NCBI GenBank assembly: GCA_003427395.1
Contig: BFEA01000200.1
Coordinates: 2,119,975-2,169,636, forward strand
DNA: 49,662 nucleotides
Direction of reading: 5' to 3'
Origin: Chara braunii
Lineage: Eukaryota; Streptophyta; Charophyceae; Charales; Characeae
Positions 11,463 to 21,067 of the stretch are shown piece after piece. Position 1 is the first letter of the stretch. Every line of letters starts with the position of its first letter. Below the pieces are notes generated by a model, which was not told the DNA's origin, made no database searches, and saw nothing but the letters and a program-made list of their open reading frames with translations. Position numbers and translations under genes: made by a program.

Positions 11463-11637
11463 GGTTAAGGTAGATTATCATTTACAGTGTAATCAGTGAC
11501 GGGATTCTGCAGACTGTTGAGGGTTCAGCCTCCTGATGAGTCNGTGANACTCCGACGAAACAGTTTGTCACAGCCCCTCGTTTGTTGTCCTCTTCTCTCT
11601 CTCTGCCTACGGTTTACCGCGCAGTTCTATTTGTGAC
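11463..11637 (+). repeat. hammerhead-bearing dispersed repeat, copy 1
   Basis: This 175 bp block is homologous to the reverse complement of 32955-33139. Shared words run along its whole length, for example TTACAGTGTAATC, GGGATTCTGCA, CAGCCTCCTGAT, GTCACAGC, CCTCGTTTGTTGTCC and GGTTTAC. It contains a hammerhead ribozyme core. It may be the LTR or body of a retrozyme-like element, but no PBS, PPT or second direct copy is seen here. Confidence 0.7.
11509..11568 (+). ncRNA. hammerhead ribozyme, type III topology
   Basis: This is a predicted self-cleaving RNA. Stem III pairs 11509-11517 with 11560-11568 (nine pairs, two of them G-U). The cleavage triplet is GUU ending at 11518. Stem I is a hairpin (GAGG 11519-11522 with CCTC 11529-11532). 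The catalytic box CTGATGA is at 11533-11539. Stem II pairs 11540-11544 with 11552-11556, with one pair involving the N at 11543. GAAA is at 11557-11560. All conserved core positions are present; two Ns fall in stem II and its loop. The cleavage site GUU is permitted by the NUH rule but is less common than GUC. Confidence 0.8.
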
Positions 11638-11811
11638 GATATATATATATATATATATATATAAAGGGGGACTTTGAAAATGATCGTGTGTGTCCGAACG
11701 TTGCATGTACACGTTTCTCTTTTCCAATATCAAGACAGTTGGTACGATTTGCTGAATTGTACTTGCTATGCGCCCATTGCATTGCCAAGTGCACCAACGG
11801 CTGATGGAAAC

Positions 11812-11852
<41 letters not shown>
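11638..11852. repeat. two (TA)n tracts
   Basis: TA tracts lie at about 11639-11663 and 11815-11852. The 150 bp between them holds no recognised gene. Confidence 0.85.
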
Positions 11853-11857
<5 letters not shown>

Positions 11858-12059
11858 TATTTTTTTTCAATTTTATTTGATGAGTTAAAAAAAAAATACA
11901 ATTCAAATTCATAAAATGAAACAATGATTCCAATTCAATTAAAAGTGAATTGCAAATAACCTTTGTTTTATGTGTATGTTCTGATACTTGTTTGATAGAT
12001 TTGATGCATCCAGCAAGATTCGAACCTATGAATTCTCCAATTAAGAGAATGAGAGAGAA

Positions 12060-12061
<2 letters not shown>

Positions 12062-12134
<73 letters not shown>
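12062..12134. repeat. (GA)n microsatellite
   Basis: A GA dinucleotide tract of about 70 bp. About 40 bases upstream is AAGATTCGAACC, the reverse complement of a tRNA B-box consensus. A full tRNA fold was not found. Confidence 0.9.
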
Positions 12135-12138
<4 letters not shown>

Positions 12139-12234
12139 CATCGGATAGGACAAAGGGATGCATAATTCGAGTAGTTCATGGCAAAAAAAAAAATTATTCG
12201 TCTCTATTATCAACGTGTAGTTCAATTCTGCCTC

Positions 12235-12281
12235 ACACACACACACACACACTCATACACACACGCACACACACACACACA
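12235..12281. repeat. (CA)n microsatellite
   Basis: An interrupted CA tract close to the 3' end of the Harbinger transposase remnant. Confidence 0.9.
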
Positions 12282-12285
12282 TTGT

Positions 12286-13796
12286 TTATTTCCACGGACA
12301 TGGCGTCGACGCTCCGTGAACGACAATGTGGTGCTCCACATGTGCTATCAAGTTAGCCTTGACCCGCTTTCCTATATTTGTGTCGTATGTGGTGTCGTCT
12401 TCAGCTCCTAGTTTGACGTTGAGGTCGGGTATCCTACGTTGCACTCGCCTTCGGCGGCATCGATGGCGACAACTGTTGGGAGGTGGACCCTGACCATCGT
12501 TGTCACTGCCATCTCCCATGTTTGTAGGGTCGATCTCTACCCTGTGTTCGGTCATGAGGTTGTGCAGAATGCACACGACCATGAATTCCTTGTGCAGGGT
12601 TTCCAGTTAGCGATGTGTGTGTGGATGAAATTCATCCACACGCTCTACAGACGCCTGAAAGTGTGCTCTATACAAGACCTGGTCGTTATGTGACACTCAT
12701 CGTAGGTCCGGTCCATAAACGTTTTCCCAAATCTGCCCATTGGTGTCATGAGCCATGGCAGAAGGGGGTACCCTGCATCTCCCAACAGATAGCGCCCCAC
12801 ATGTGTGCCGTCATGGAGAACAACTCCTCCCTCGCTGAGCACACCTCTCCCATTCTTGGTGTGGCGGTATAAGGGCGACATCCGCAAAGCACGCGAGTCA
12901 TGCACGAACCCAGAACAACCGACAAACACACTGACTATCCTGCACTCATGGTCGCATACGACCTGTGCAACCACATAAAAATCTCCAGTGTGATGGTAGT
13001 AGCACTTGGAACGGGTTCCCTTCGGCTTGTCGATGTACATGTGTGTGCAGTCGATTGCCCCCACGCACCCTGTAAACCCCTTTGCCTCGAATGCGTTTGG
13101 AACGTCTTGAAGACGACGTCCTGTCGAAAATTGCAGGAGATGGCCGTACTCGTGGATGATAGCATCAACCACGTCTTCATTGCTTCTCAATGCATTGGCG
13201 AGGCCTATACCCAAACTGTGGCCGGATTGCCTGTAGTAGCCACGTGTCGCCCACCTCATCAATGCTCAGGTAAACTTCTGACCGGCAGGAATGGGCAACC
13301 GAAAATTCATCGGCGAACGCTGGATATGCGGGCTGATTTGTTGGAGAACTTCGAAGAACAACGATCGTGGGAGTCTGCAGAACCGCAAGAACACCGTCTC
13401 GTTCTCTGCTCCCTGTCGCTGCTGGTCCTTCCAAAGACCTCCACTGCGCTCCACCACCCACAATCGTCGTCTTCGTGTCATGCGTCTCCCCAACTCCTGT
13501 GCTAGCAAACAGCTCAGAGCCATGTCGTCAAGCAGTCCACCAGCAAGCATCGTCATGGCCCCCGACGTGTCCCGGTAGAAAAACGGAGTCATGGCGACAG
13601 CTTCAAGGACGGCCATGGCTGCTGCATTACGCCCGTCCACCCAGTGCGTCATTATGAGGACGAACATGAAGAGCATGTCTTCCCACTCCTCTTCTGAACA
13701 GGCCACCGACGAAGGATTCATGGTTTCCATGGCACTATGCAGGGAAGCCGTTCCCAATTTAGACATGTACGTGTCTGGCCAACTTTGCACACCCAC
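12286..13796 (-). pseudogene. PIF/Harbinger-type DDE transposase (HARBI1-like), broken
   Basis: A transposase-derived nuclease that would cut and join Harbinger transposon ends in the nucleus. The N-terminal part (13796-13266) ends in RSLFFEVLQQISPHIQR, the usual region before the helix-turn-helix. A TGA at 13263-13265 interrupts the frame, which then continues in phase (13262-12645). That second piece carries GAIDCTHM (first Asp, residue 71 from 13262), GDAGYPLLPWLMTP (second Asp, residue 162) and a Glu in CIEHTFRRL (residue 199), the DDE triad. A frameshift follows, and the C-terminal VVCILHNLMTEHRVEI segment lies in another frame (12582-12286). Terminal inverted repeats and a TWA duplication were not identified. 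The catalytic residues survive, but the frame does not. Confidence 0.85.
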
Positions 13797-15300
13797 AACC
13801 TTTGTCCAAGAAAAAAAGAAACACCTCTCCTAGACGTACGTCTTCCTTCTTCACCTGGGGGTCGTCATCATCCCCCTCTCGCCACCCCCCGTTGTTGCCC
13901 GGAGACCTGCCGTCCCACTTTGCGCACATCCCAGCATCCAGACGGTGCCAACGACAGGATGGGAAACCCAACCCATGGCCCCAACGGTCATTTTCATTGC
14001 CCGTACGTGCACCACCGCAGGGGAGCAGCCGATAAGCAGCCTGTGTACCGCATGGCACCTGTTCGACACATGTCACACCGCGTCACACACAGCCACACAC
14101 GGACATGTCCTGCTACAGGCGCAACGGAAGGCCATGGACCCGTGCCCCTACCAAACTTTCCTTTTTCGGATCCGACCTTCCAAGTTTCCCTATTCGGGTA
14201 AGTGAGGCCGTTTCCAATGCCAAAGTTTGCGGTCGCGGTGGGGTACCAACAAAATATGCCAAACACGTTCCAAAGACGGTGGGCCGTTTTTTTTGGTCTC
14301 GCTGGTTTTCCAGCCGCCGGGCAGTGGGGACCACCTCTTAGGCAGTGGGTTTGCGTAGAATAGCAATATTTGCTTAGATGTCGACATAGAATAGCTTAGC
14401 ATCCTAGATAGATTTGTTCCTCAGGATTTGTTTCTCCTTTTGGATTGTAAGGCCTGATGCGGTGTTCTTTCTTGGAAAGGGTCGGCGGGTTGCAGGACAG
14501 CCGTCTGGTTTTCGCCATTTCTGTCTCTGGCTTTTTCTCCCCGACACCCACATCTTGGTTTTCTTTGCCTGTTCCTGGTTGTTTATGGAGGATTCCGGCC
14601 TCTGTTGTGGTGTGCGAAATCAAATGAGCTGAGCTTTCTTGTAAAAGCCAAAAAAAAAACAAAAAAACCGGGGGCTTCATCTGTACCCCTACTACAATGC
14701 CGTCGCCTTCTTTTTTTTTTTTTGACGAAAGCAACTCCAAGAACCGTTATCCAGTGTCTTTCTGCATGCGCCACCCGTTTCCCTCTCTAGAATTCCTCCG
14801 GCGTTTCCCACGCACGGAGTCGCTGGTGGCTCCCTGCGGCGGGAGAAGCCTTGGGCGCCATTCTTGCATGCCTCCCTGCACGTTCTTTCTCGTCAGCGCA
14901 TTCAGTCCTCTCGTTTTTTGAGCGTCATGTCGGCCGCCCTGTCTTCTCAAAAGCGATAATCCCCGGCAGCTTCGAGGATTCAACACCAAGGTTGGCGGCA
15001 CGACGTTGTGGACAATTTTTGACGTGGCAAGCGCGAAAAGAAAGGGGAGGAGAATCAATGCCACGAAGGAGAAGAGGACACAGAAGCACGCGAGGTCTGT
15101 ACATATTTCTTACCTTTTCCTGGTTGTGTTCTCGTTTCCGATGTTTTCACTTGCACTTCGTCGTCCCGGTGTAGGCATGGTGTTCTTCTTCTTTCAGCAC
15201 ACAGGAGCGGTCCTGTTTCGTATTTGAAACAGGCCTCCGGCCCCTTTTCTTTAGTTCTTCTCCTTCTCCGTCAGAGTCTTCCTTTTCCTGTTGATCATCC
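13797..15300. other. 1.5 kb with no recognised feature
   Basis: Many short frames exist on both strands, but none shows a family motif. Short T-rich tracts occur (around 14290 and 14709). The first few hundred bases could be the remaining 5' portion of the Harbinger element, but I see no terminal repeat to support that. Confidence 0.35.
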
Positions 15301-15302
15301 AG

Positions 15303-15390
<88 letters not shown>

Positions 15391-15467
15391 TCCAACGTTC
15401 CTCGTCGCGTGTTCGCATGGCCGACCCACTCCGTTTTTACATCTTTTTCCTGGACTACGTAGATATG

Positions 15468-15535
<68 letters not shown>

Positions 15536-15536
15536 N

Positions 15537-15591
<55 letters not shown>

Positions 15592-15654
15592 CTTGTCAGC
15601 CCCGTGGCGTTTTCGCATGGGCCACTCCTTTTTTTACGCCTTCTTCACACACAC

Positions 15655-15750
<96 letters not shown>
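15303..15750. repeat. compound (CA)n(GA)n arrays in a degenerate tandem duplication
   Basis: GA tracts occupy about 15305-15386, 15496-15588 and 15690-15748; CA tracts precede the last two (15468-15495, 15645-15684). The spacers share TTCGCATGG, CACTCC and a T-run, so the unit of spacer plus (CA)n plus (GA)n, about 175 bp, has been duplicated. An N at 15536 marks unresolved length. Just after, GGGATTCGAACG (minus-strand B-box-like) hints at tRNA-derived sequence. Confidence 0.8.
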
Positions 15751-15752
<2 letters not shown>

Positions 15753-16161
15753 TCTCATCGGGATTCGAACGTATGAGCTATTTACCATGTACCATCATGC
15801 AGCCACATTGGGGTGGGTCAAATCTGCGATTCTGACGGACGAGCATAGGCACGGAAGAGTTGAGCAGCAATTTCAGTGGAGCTGAAGCGTGATCATTTAC
15901 CTTCCCCCCCCAACCTTCCCCCCGTGCCCCCTACCCCGAAGGGGACAAGCAGGGAGGCCAATAGCGGATGATGCTAGTTATAATCCCAGGCACAGGGGAG
16001 ATATATGTACGACGCTGCTAAAGGGCGCTGCCAGGTATGTTGTGGGCCATATGAGGCGTCTAATGTGCTGCCTGGACTGGCAGTGTCTGATAGCAAAGGC
16101 ATGAGGAGGGGCTGTGGATTTCGTTGGTATGGCGCAACTCCTCCTAAGTAGGAGCCTTGGT
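15751..16161. other. no recognised gene
   Basis: About 400 bp. It begins with the B-box-like GGGATTCGAACG on the minus strand. No other RNA gene or protein motif was recognised before the U6-like sequence. Confidence 0.35.
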
Positions 16162-16266
16162 GTCCTTCAGGGCATCCGTTAAAAGTGGAGCGATACAGAG
16201 AAAGACGATTAGCGTGGCCGCTGTGCAATTAGGGTTGACACACACACAATTCACGATATGGTCCGG
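16162..16266 (+). pseudogene. U6 snRNA-derived sequence, diverged
   Basis: Colinear with U6 along its full length: a 5' stem region (GTCCTTCAGGGCATCC), GGAGCGATACAGAGA, then GATTAGCGTGGC, GTTGACACAC and finally ATGGTCC. Several substitutions and small insertions break the catalytic core, and the terminal T-run is replaced by an A-rich tail (GGGGAAAAAGAAAAG). This is best explained as an old retrocopy of U6, not a functional spliceosomal RNA. Confidence 0.75.
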
Positions 16267-16587
16267 GGAAAAAGAAAAGCAAACAGGTAGATGGATGACT
16301 TGGGTACTTCTATCTTCTTCGTGCTGTTTGTTGGCGCTGATGCCAAAGAGGTCTACATGACGTCTGAAGTGAGTGGTAATCTCCGAGGCAATCTCTGTGA
16401 GCAGTAGGGAGGAGAAAGAAAGTCGGAGAGAAGAGAGAAGATTCGCTTTAGATTCGCCATGTTAGACAGAAAATATCGATATATATCTAGCGCTCTGATT
16501 CACAGTGTGACAATATATAATATATATCGTGGACTTTAAACCACTGCAGTACTTCCTAAAGTTGTGCCCGTTAACAAGGCACAATTG

Positions 16588-16720
16588 TAGGAAACGTACG
16601 GGCGCCGCCACTACAGGAGCGCCCAAATTCATTCATCCGAGTAGAAACGTTTCTACTCTATTTTTTTCTTTTCTGCGGCTGCGGCCGATAGCTGGGCCAA
16701 GTACTGGTTGTTTCAGCTCT
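16588..16720 (+). repeat. dispersed repeat, copy A (GGAAACGTACGGGC family)
   Basis: Matches 17560-17690: GGAAACGTACGGGC, CACTACAGG, CCAAATTCATCC, GTAGAAACGTTTCTACTC, GGCCGATAGCTGGGC and AAGTACTGGT occur in the same order. GTAGAAACGTTTCTAC is a perfect palindrome inside the unit. Confidence 0.75.
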
Positions 16721-17162
16721 TCAAGGTTGATTTTTCTTCGGATAGCACCATGATGATAGGAAATGGGACACTAGACCCGGCTTCCACTTATAGATTGCTC
16801 TGAGCCTAAATTGGGTAATGACCCCAGATTTTCGAGGTCGAATTGTGATGTCTCCGGCCTCTTTCCTATGATTTTAATACAAATGTTTGCACCCTTCCCC
16901 CCCCCCCCAAAAAAAAAAGGTTGAGTGGCGGAGAAGAGAGATCGTCCAGTTTCCTTTTCACTGATTCTGGGGGGAGGATCGGCGTGCGAGTTATTTTTTT
17001 TCTGAGCTTCCTGTATTCTGATTCGTCAATCGACTGATTAGTATTTACAGTATTGCTTTGATTCAGGTCAACAGATTTGAAGGAGGAGAGAACAGGTAGG
17101 TAATGATTAATGATTTGTTACGAGTAAATTTTTCGAGAACCTTTTTTGTTTTCTTTTTTTCT
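16721..17162. other. no recognised gene; short repeat word shared with 17385
   Basis: The words GAATTGTGA and TCCCCGGCCTC or close variants occur at about 16842 and 17385, but the order relative to the GGAAACGTACGG repeat is reversed between copies. Homopolymer C and A runs lie at 16902-16918. Confidence 0.4.
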
Positions 17163-17250
17163 CTGTGGCCCAATGGACCACGGATCAGATATTAATCTTA
17201 TGACAACAGATACTACATTTCTTGATCTTAGCCAAAAGGCCGAGAAAGGT
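17163..17250 (-). pseudogene. U2 snRNA retrocopy, 3'-truncated with A-rich tail
   Basis: On the minus strand this starts with CTTTCTCGGCCTTTTGGC, the U2 5' end. It continues through the branch-point recognition segment (TGTAGTATCTGTT, intact) to GGTCCATTGGGCCACAG, and then runs into an A-rich stretch (17137-17160). A full U2 is about 190 nt, so the 3' half with the Sm site is missing. Truncation plus an A-tail indicates LINE-type retroposition. Confidence 0.8.
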
Positions 17251-17559
17251 TTCTTCGAGAATCTTAAGTAGTTCTTTTTGTTGAATTTTTGTTGCCCCCC
17301 AACTGGCTTGAACTTGGGCCGTGACTTTCTGCAGGCGCAAGCCTGTAAGCTAAGCTGGCTGATGCTGTCAGTACCCCGGGTGGAATTGTGAGGTCCCCGG
17401 CCTCGGATTGGTTATATAAGGAAATTTCTGTTTGGTTAAAAAAAAAAAAAAAAAAAAAACTTGGGCCGTGTCGATCTGTCGGGTGGGTGGGGGTGTCAAA
17501 GTCTCAGCACATTAGGGTCTGGAAGTGGCTCGCGAGACCTTGGTAACAAGCGACAATTT
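17251..17559. other. intergenic with poly-A tract; weak tRNA-like segment
   Basis: A run of about 20 A lies at 17440-17459. AACTTGGGCCGTG occurs twice, at about 17310 and 17458. A minus-strand segment near 17290-17365 looks loosely like a tRNA 3' half, but I could not fold a cloverleaf. Confidence 0.35.
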
Positions 17560-17690
17560 TTGAAGGAAACGTACGGGCCACTACAGGCGCGTCCAAATTC
17601 ATCCGACTAGAAACGTTTCTACTCTATTTTTATTTTATTTTTTATGGCCGATAGCTGGGCGAAGTACTGGTGATTTAACAGTTGAATCTT
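17560..17690 (+). repeat. dispersed repeat, copy B (GGAAACGTACGGGC family)
   Basis: Direct-orientation copy of 16588-16720, slightly shorter in the T-rich stretch. Confidence 0.75.
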
Positions 17691-17989
17691 GGCCTTGGCC
17701 TTGGTCATGGCCATGGACGGTTTCCTTTTTCTAAACCCTTCTTATCTTACTTAAACTCATAAAACGTGATGATAAACTAAAAAAACGTGATGATAAACTA
17801 AAAAAACGTGGTGATGATCTGTTGTTATTGATCAACGCAGATATAACGCATGACCGCGCATCGGCGGGTTAATGACCAATGAACCTGGGATGGGTTTTAG
17901 TATATAGCAGGGTGGGTATCTGGTGTGAATGGCGTTCCTGATAGCTGTGGGGTTTGTGAAGAAGGTCAGTTGTGTTGGGTCTGGTTGCC

Positions 17990-18140
17990 TTTTCAGGGAG
18001 GAGAGAGGCGCTCCTACTGCATGTGTTAGAGATGGTAGCTGGCACATGATGGTTATTGACGAACGATGCAAATGTCAAATATGGCAGCCGAGGGCAATGC
18101 CGTGGATGACAGTGCTGACAGAAAAAAAGAGCACACGTGC
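17990..18140 (+). repeat. dispersed repeat, copy A (paired with 19645-19790)
   Basis: Shares with 19645-19790, in order: ATGGTTATTGACGAACGATG versus ACGGTAATTGATGAATGATG, then GCCGAGGGCAATGCCGTGGA versus its counterpart, then an ACAG-rich end. It is diverged but colinear. Confidence 0.6.
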
Positions 18141-18221
18141 TGATGCCAGCTCGGTATATGAATTCTGCGGCGACGAGTAGGAGGGCGCGGGGCCTGCTGC
18201 GAAGCCTGGAGCGTGAGCCTA

Positions 18222-18326
18222 TCGTCTTCCCCCGAACACAACGCACCCTTATCTTGGCTGTACCGGACCGGAAATATAGCTTGTATACGTTCATTTTCAG
18301 GGTGCGTTATGTTCGGGGGAAGACGG
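18222..18326. mobile_element. MITE copy 1, Stowaway/mariner-like, 105 bp
   Basis: Terminal inverted repeats TCGTCTTCCCCCGAACACAA and GTTCGGGGGAAGACGG are flanked by TA on both sides (18220-18221 and 18327-18328). The element is almost entirely foldback. It has no coding capacity and relies on a transposase in trans. Confidence 0.75.
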
Positions 18327-18618
18327 TAGGTGAAGCGGTTTCCGGTGCAGATATATTTGTGGTAGTAGCAAATGTTAAAATGAGAGAGGTCACATTTTTG
18401 AAGACCGAAGTGAAGAAGGGTTCCATGTGAACAGCGATTTGGGGTGGGGGGGAGGAGGTCACATGTCACATGGCATGGTTGTTTCTTGTGGGCAGGCCTG
18501 TCCGCATCTGACAGGCAGGGCTTCGCGGTTTTTTGTTTCGTGATGCTGTAGCAGTCTGAGGTCAATCGGATCACCACCAGTATGAGGCGTTAACCCGGTG
18601 GATGAATCGGTGCGCCGT

Positions 18619-18895
18619 GCGGACCTGCATTCATTCGCGTCAGAAGGGGGCCTAAGACCCCCTGAGGTACTGTTTTTTTTTTTTTGGACCATTTCTCGAT
18701 TTATGCGTGTCATCCTTGCGCAGGGGCCATGCTAATCTTCTTTGTATCGTGCGGACCTGTATTCATTCGCGTCAGAAGGGGGCCTAAGCCCCCATGAGGT
18801 ACTGTTTTTTTTTTGTTTTTTTTTTTTTTTGGACCATTTCTTGATTTATACGTGTCATCCTTGCGCAGGGGCCATGCTAATCTTCTCTGTATCGT
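18619..18895 (-). repeat. tandem duplication containing U6 3' segments
   Basis: Two direct units, 18619-18750 and 18751-18895. On the minus strand each reads: U6 from GATACA to ATGGTCC, then poly-A, then CAGTACCTCA, a G/C hairpin around CTTAGGCCCCC, and GACGCGAATGAAT to GGTCCGCAC. The break point lies exactly inside the U6 word ACGATACA. One retrocopy with its 3' flank was duplicated after insertion. Confidence 0.8.
18686..18750 (-). pseudogene. U6 snRNA fragment (3' two-thirds) with poly-A
   Basis: Minus strand: ACGATACAAAGAAGATTAGC through the highly conserved CATGGCCCCTGCGCAAGG to GAGAAATGGTCC, then a run of A in place of the Pol III T-terminator. It lacks the 5' stem because of the tandem duplication break. 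Confidence 0.85.
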
Positions 18896-18923
18896 TCCAA
18901 TTGTAATGGATGTCCCGAAGGAC
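18831..18923 (-). pseudogene. near-complete U6 snRNA retrocopy with poly-A tail
   Basis: Minus strand: the 5' stem GTCCTTCGGGACATCC, then GGAACGATACAGAGAAG, the ATTAGCATGGCCCC core and the ATGGTCC end. An A-rich tail (18805-18830 as T on plus) replaces the normal T-run. There is no TATA box about 30 bp upstream and no plant USE element in the 40 bp upstream, so it is called a retropseudogene despite the well-kept core. Confidence 0.8.
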
Positions 18924-19212
18924 GTACTGGTGGTTTCCCTGTCTGGTTTAGGGGTTTTAGTTTCTTGAAAGTCGTTTTCTTGGGTTTCGTTGGGCACAAG
19001 CAACCAGGGGGACACTTGCTGATTTGGGCACAGTCAGCAGGAAAAAAATTGGGGTTGGGCGTCGTTGCCACGTTGTTTGGCACAGTATAACGAGCTGTTA
19101 GAAGGATATATGGGCGTCGTTGCCACGTGGTTTGGCACAGGCCAGTATATATGGGCACATTGCCATGCGTTCACACCAGGACTTGGAATTTCTGGAGCTA
19201 CCAACTGGCCTA

Positions 19213-19316
19213 CCTTCTTTCCCTGAATACAACGTACGGTCATTATAGCTGTATTGAGCCATCTTTCAGTCTCGATACAGCTGTAATGACCGTACGTTCT
19301 AGTCGGGGGAAGAAGG
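19213..19316. mobile_element. MITE copy 2, same family, 104 bp
   Basis: Inverted repeats CCTTCTTTCCCTGAATACAA and the matching ACGTTCTAGTCGGGGGAAGA end are flanked by TA on both sides. The foldback includes CGTACGGTCATTATAGCTGT and its complement. Confidence 0.75.
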
Positions 19317-19416
19317 TAGAGCTCAGTTGGTACACCCCGAACTGTTGAAATGCAGACCGAAGAACTGTTCGAATTCCACTGGAAGCAAACGAGTAACATA
19401 CTACAATCCTTACCTA

Positions 19417-19522
19417 CCGTCTTCACCCCGAATAGAACGCCCGGTCATTATAGCCGTATTTGGTGCAATTTTCAGTCTACATACAGCGAAAACGATCGGG
19501 CGTTCTATTCGGGTAAAGACGG
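19417..19522. mobile_element. MITE copy 3, same family, 106 bp
   Basis: Inverted repeats CCGTCTTCACCCCGAATAGA and TTCTATTCGGGTAAAGACGG are flanked by TA. The internal CGGTCATTATAGC is shared with copy 2, confirming the family. Confidence 0.75.
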
Positions 19523-19644
19523 TAGGGCCAGTCAGTAGGATGATCAAACTTCACAAAAAAGAATGGAGAAAAAAGCTCCCGGTCCCCCCCCCCCCCCCCC
19601 CCAAAAAAAAAAAAAAATAAAAAAAAATTCTGGAGTTGCTGCTT

Positions 19645-19790
19645 CCAGATTCATTTCGCAATAGGATTCGAATGTGCAAGATGACGGTAATTGATGAATG
19701 ATGCGAATGCCAAAAGCATGGAAGCCAAGCGGGATGCCATAGACAGCAGTTCTGATGATGGCAAGAAGGCACATTTCTGATGGCATATTG
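19645..19790 (+). repeat. dispersed repeat, copy B (paired with 17990-18140)
   Basis: Colinear diverged copy of 17990-18140. It directly follows homopolymer C and A runs (19584-19628) and precedes the 23 bp minisatellite. Confidence 0.6.
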
Positions 19791-19796
19791 TCAGTC

Positions 19797-19911
19797 GTGG
19801 AGATTGAGTGAAAACCGTTGTGGAGATTGAGTGAAAACCGTTGTGGAGATTGAGTGAAAACCGTTGCGGAGATTGAGTGAAAACCGTTGTGGAGATCGAG
19901 TGAAAACCGAT
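19797..19911 (+). repeat. 23 bp minisatellite, five units
   Basis: The unit GTGGAGATTGAGTGAAAACC plus GTT repeats five times with one or two changes per unit (the last unit has GATC and CGATG). The array is translatable but has no gene context. Confidence 0.9.
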
Positions 19912-20087
19912 GTTTGTCTGGTGCCGGCTCTTGACCTGCACAGCTGCAGGCAAGCCTGCATTGTGTTTTCTCCTCCATTCTGAGCTTGGTGATCAGTATG
20001 GAGATCTTGGAAAATGTGCCTTCTTGCCAGAACTGCTGTCGATGGTAATGGATCATTACCTATGCATAGGTAATGATGTATGCTCAA

Positions 20088-20160
20088 AATGATGATGATG
20101 ATGATGATGATGGTGATGATGGTGGTGGTGATGATGATGATGGTGATGGTGATCATCATC
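20088..20160. repeat. (ATG/GTG)n triplet repeat
   Basis: Imperfect ATG and GTG triplets, similar in type to the larger GAT-rich palindrome at 10.7-11.2 kb. Confidence 0.85.
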
Positions 20161-20388
20161 GTAATGACTAGCGTTCATGTTGATGATGAGAATAGGTAAT
20201 GGTGATGGGGGAGATCTTTGAAAATGATGATACTGGTGGTGGTCATGACATAGTGCAGCTGCTGCTGCTGCCGCTGTTGATGATGACGATACGGATTACA
20301 GTGTTCGGTGAATGGTTCCGTTTTCTCTCAGCTGTGTCTCTAAGTCCCTCCCTGTGTCAACATCGCCTTTACTTCCTCTGCCCCCCTT

Positions 20389-20577
20389 ATCCTTTCAATC
20401 TGCTCTTCTCCAGCCTCTCTCCCTTTCGTTGTTGTGGGTCATCGTACCTCCATAGCTCAGTGGAAGTTCACCTCTGCTCATCCTTTCAATCTCGTCTTCT
20501 TCCGGCTCTCTCCCTTTTTTTGTTGTGGGCCTTGCTTCCATCATCCTACCTCCATATCTCATGGGAAGTTCAGACTT
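20389..20577 (+). repeat. ~90-100 bp tandem duplication
   Basis: CCTTTCAATCT, the GGCTCTCTCCCTTT-type stretch, TTGTTGTGGG, TACCTCCATA and GGAAGTTCA recur in order from 20390 and again from 20480. The first unit contains CATAGCTCAGTGG, close to a tRNA A-box, but no B-box follows. Confidence 0.75.
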
Positions 20578-20996
20578 GGTGTTAGGTAATTGAGTTTTCA
20601 AGTAACGCAACAGCATGGATTCGTGAGTGAGAACGTTTTTCTTCCCAGTGTGCCTGAAACCTCTGCCTTTTCTCCCTCGTCTCCAGCTCAGGCGTTCCGG
20701 TGTGTAATGTCATGGTCCTGTTGAGTTGATTACTCCGGGAATCTCTGGTGGCGACGTAACCCAGATTGGTGCACAGATACGCACACCGGGATGCAGGCCT
20801 GAACATCATGAGAAATGACCTGCATGCCCGTGTGCGTGTGTGTGGACCAATCTGAGCTACGCATCCCTCCAGACTGTGCAGAGTCACTAACACAGGCTGG
20901 CGTGAGGTGGTAGCACATGGATTAAGTCCGAGAAAGAAACCTGCACGAACTATAGCTAATCTCAGTCATTCTGGAGATCTCAGCGTTAGTGCACAT

Positions 20997-21067
20997 GTAA
21001 ATGTGAACGAGAAGCTGCCAGACGAGGACACACTTAAATGTGAATGAGAAGCTGCCAGACGAGGAAA
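20997..21067 (+). repeat. ~37 bp tandem duplication
   Basis: AAATGTGAACGAGAAGCTGC plus CAGACGAGGA occurs twice with one substitution. A second small duplication (GCATGTGTAGCCC) lies at 21209-21244. The surrounding 20.6-21.8 kb holds no recognised gene. Confidence 0.8.

Noticed and set aside
12005-12035. tRNA gene suggested by B-box AAGATTCGAACC (minus strand)
   Set aside because: No A-box or foldable cloverleaf on the minus strand nearby; at most a tRNA-derived fragment.
17290-17365. tRNA-like segment on the minus strand
   Set aside because: Only a loose 3'-half resemblance; D arm and acceptor pairing could not be found.
18831-18923. Functional U6 snRNA gene
   Set aside because: It ends in poly-A, not a Pol III T-run, and lacks the upstream TATA and USE elements of plant-type U6 genes.
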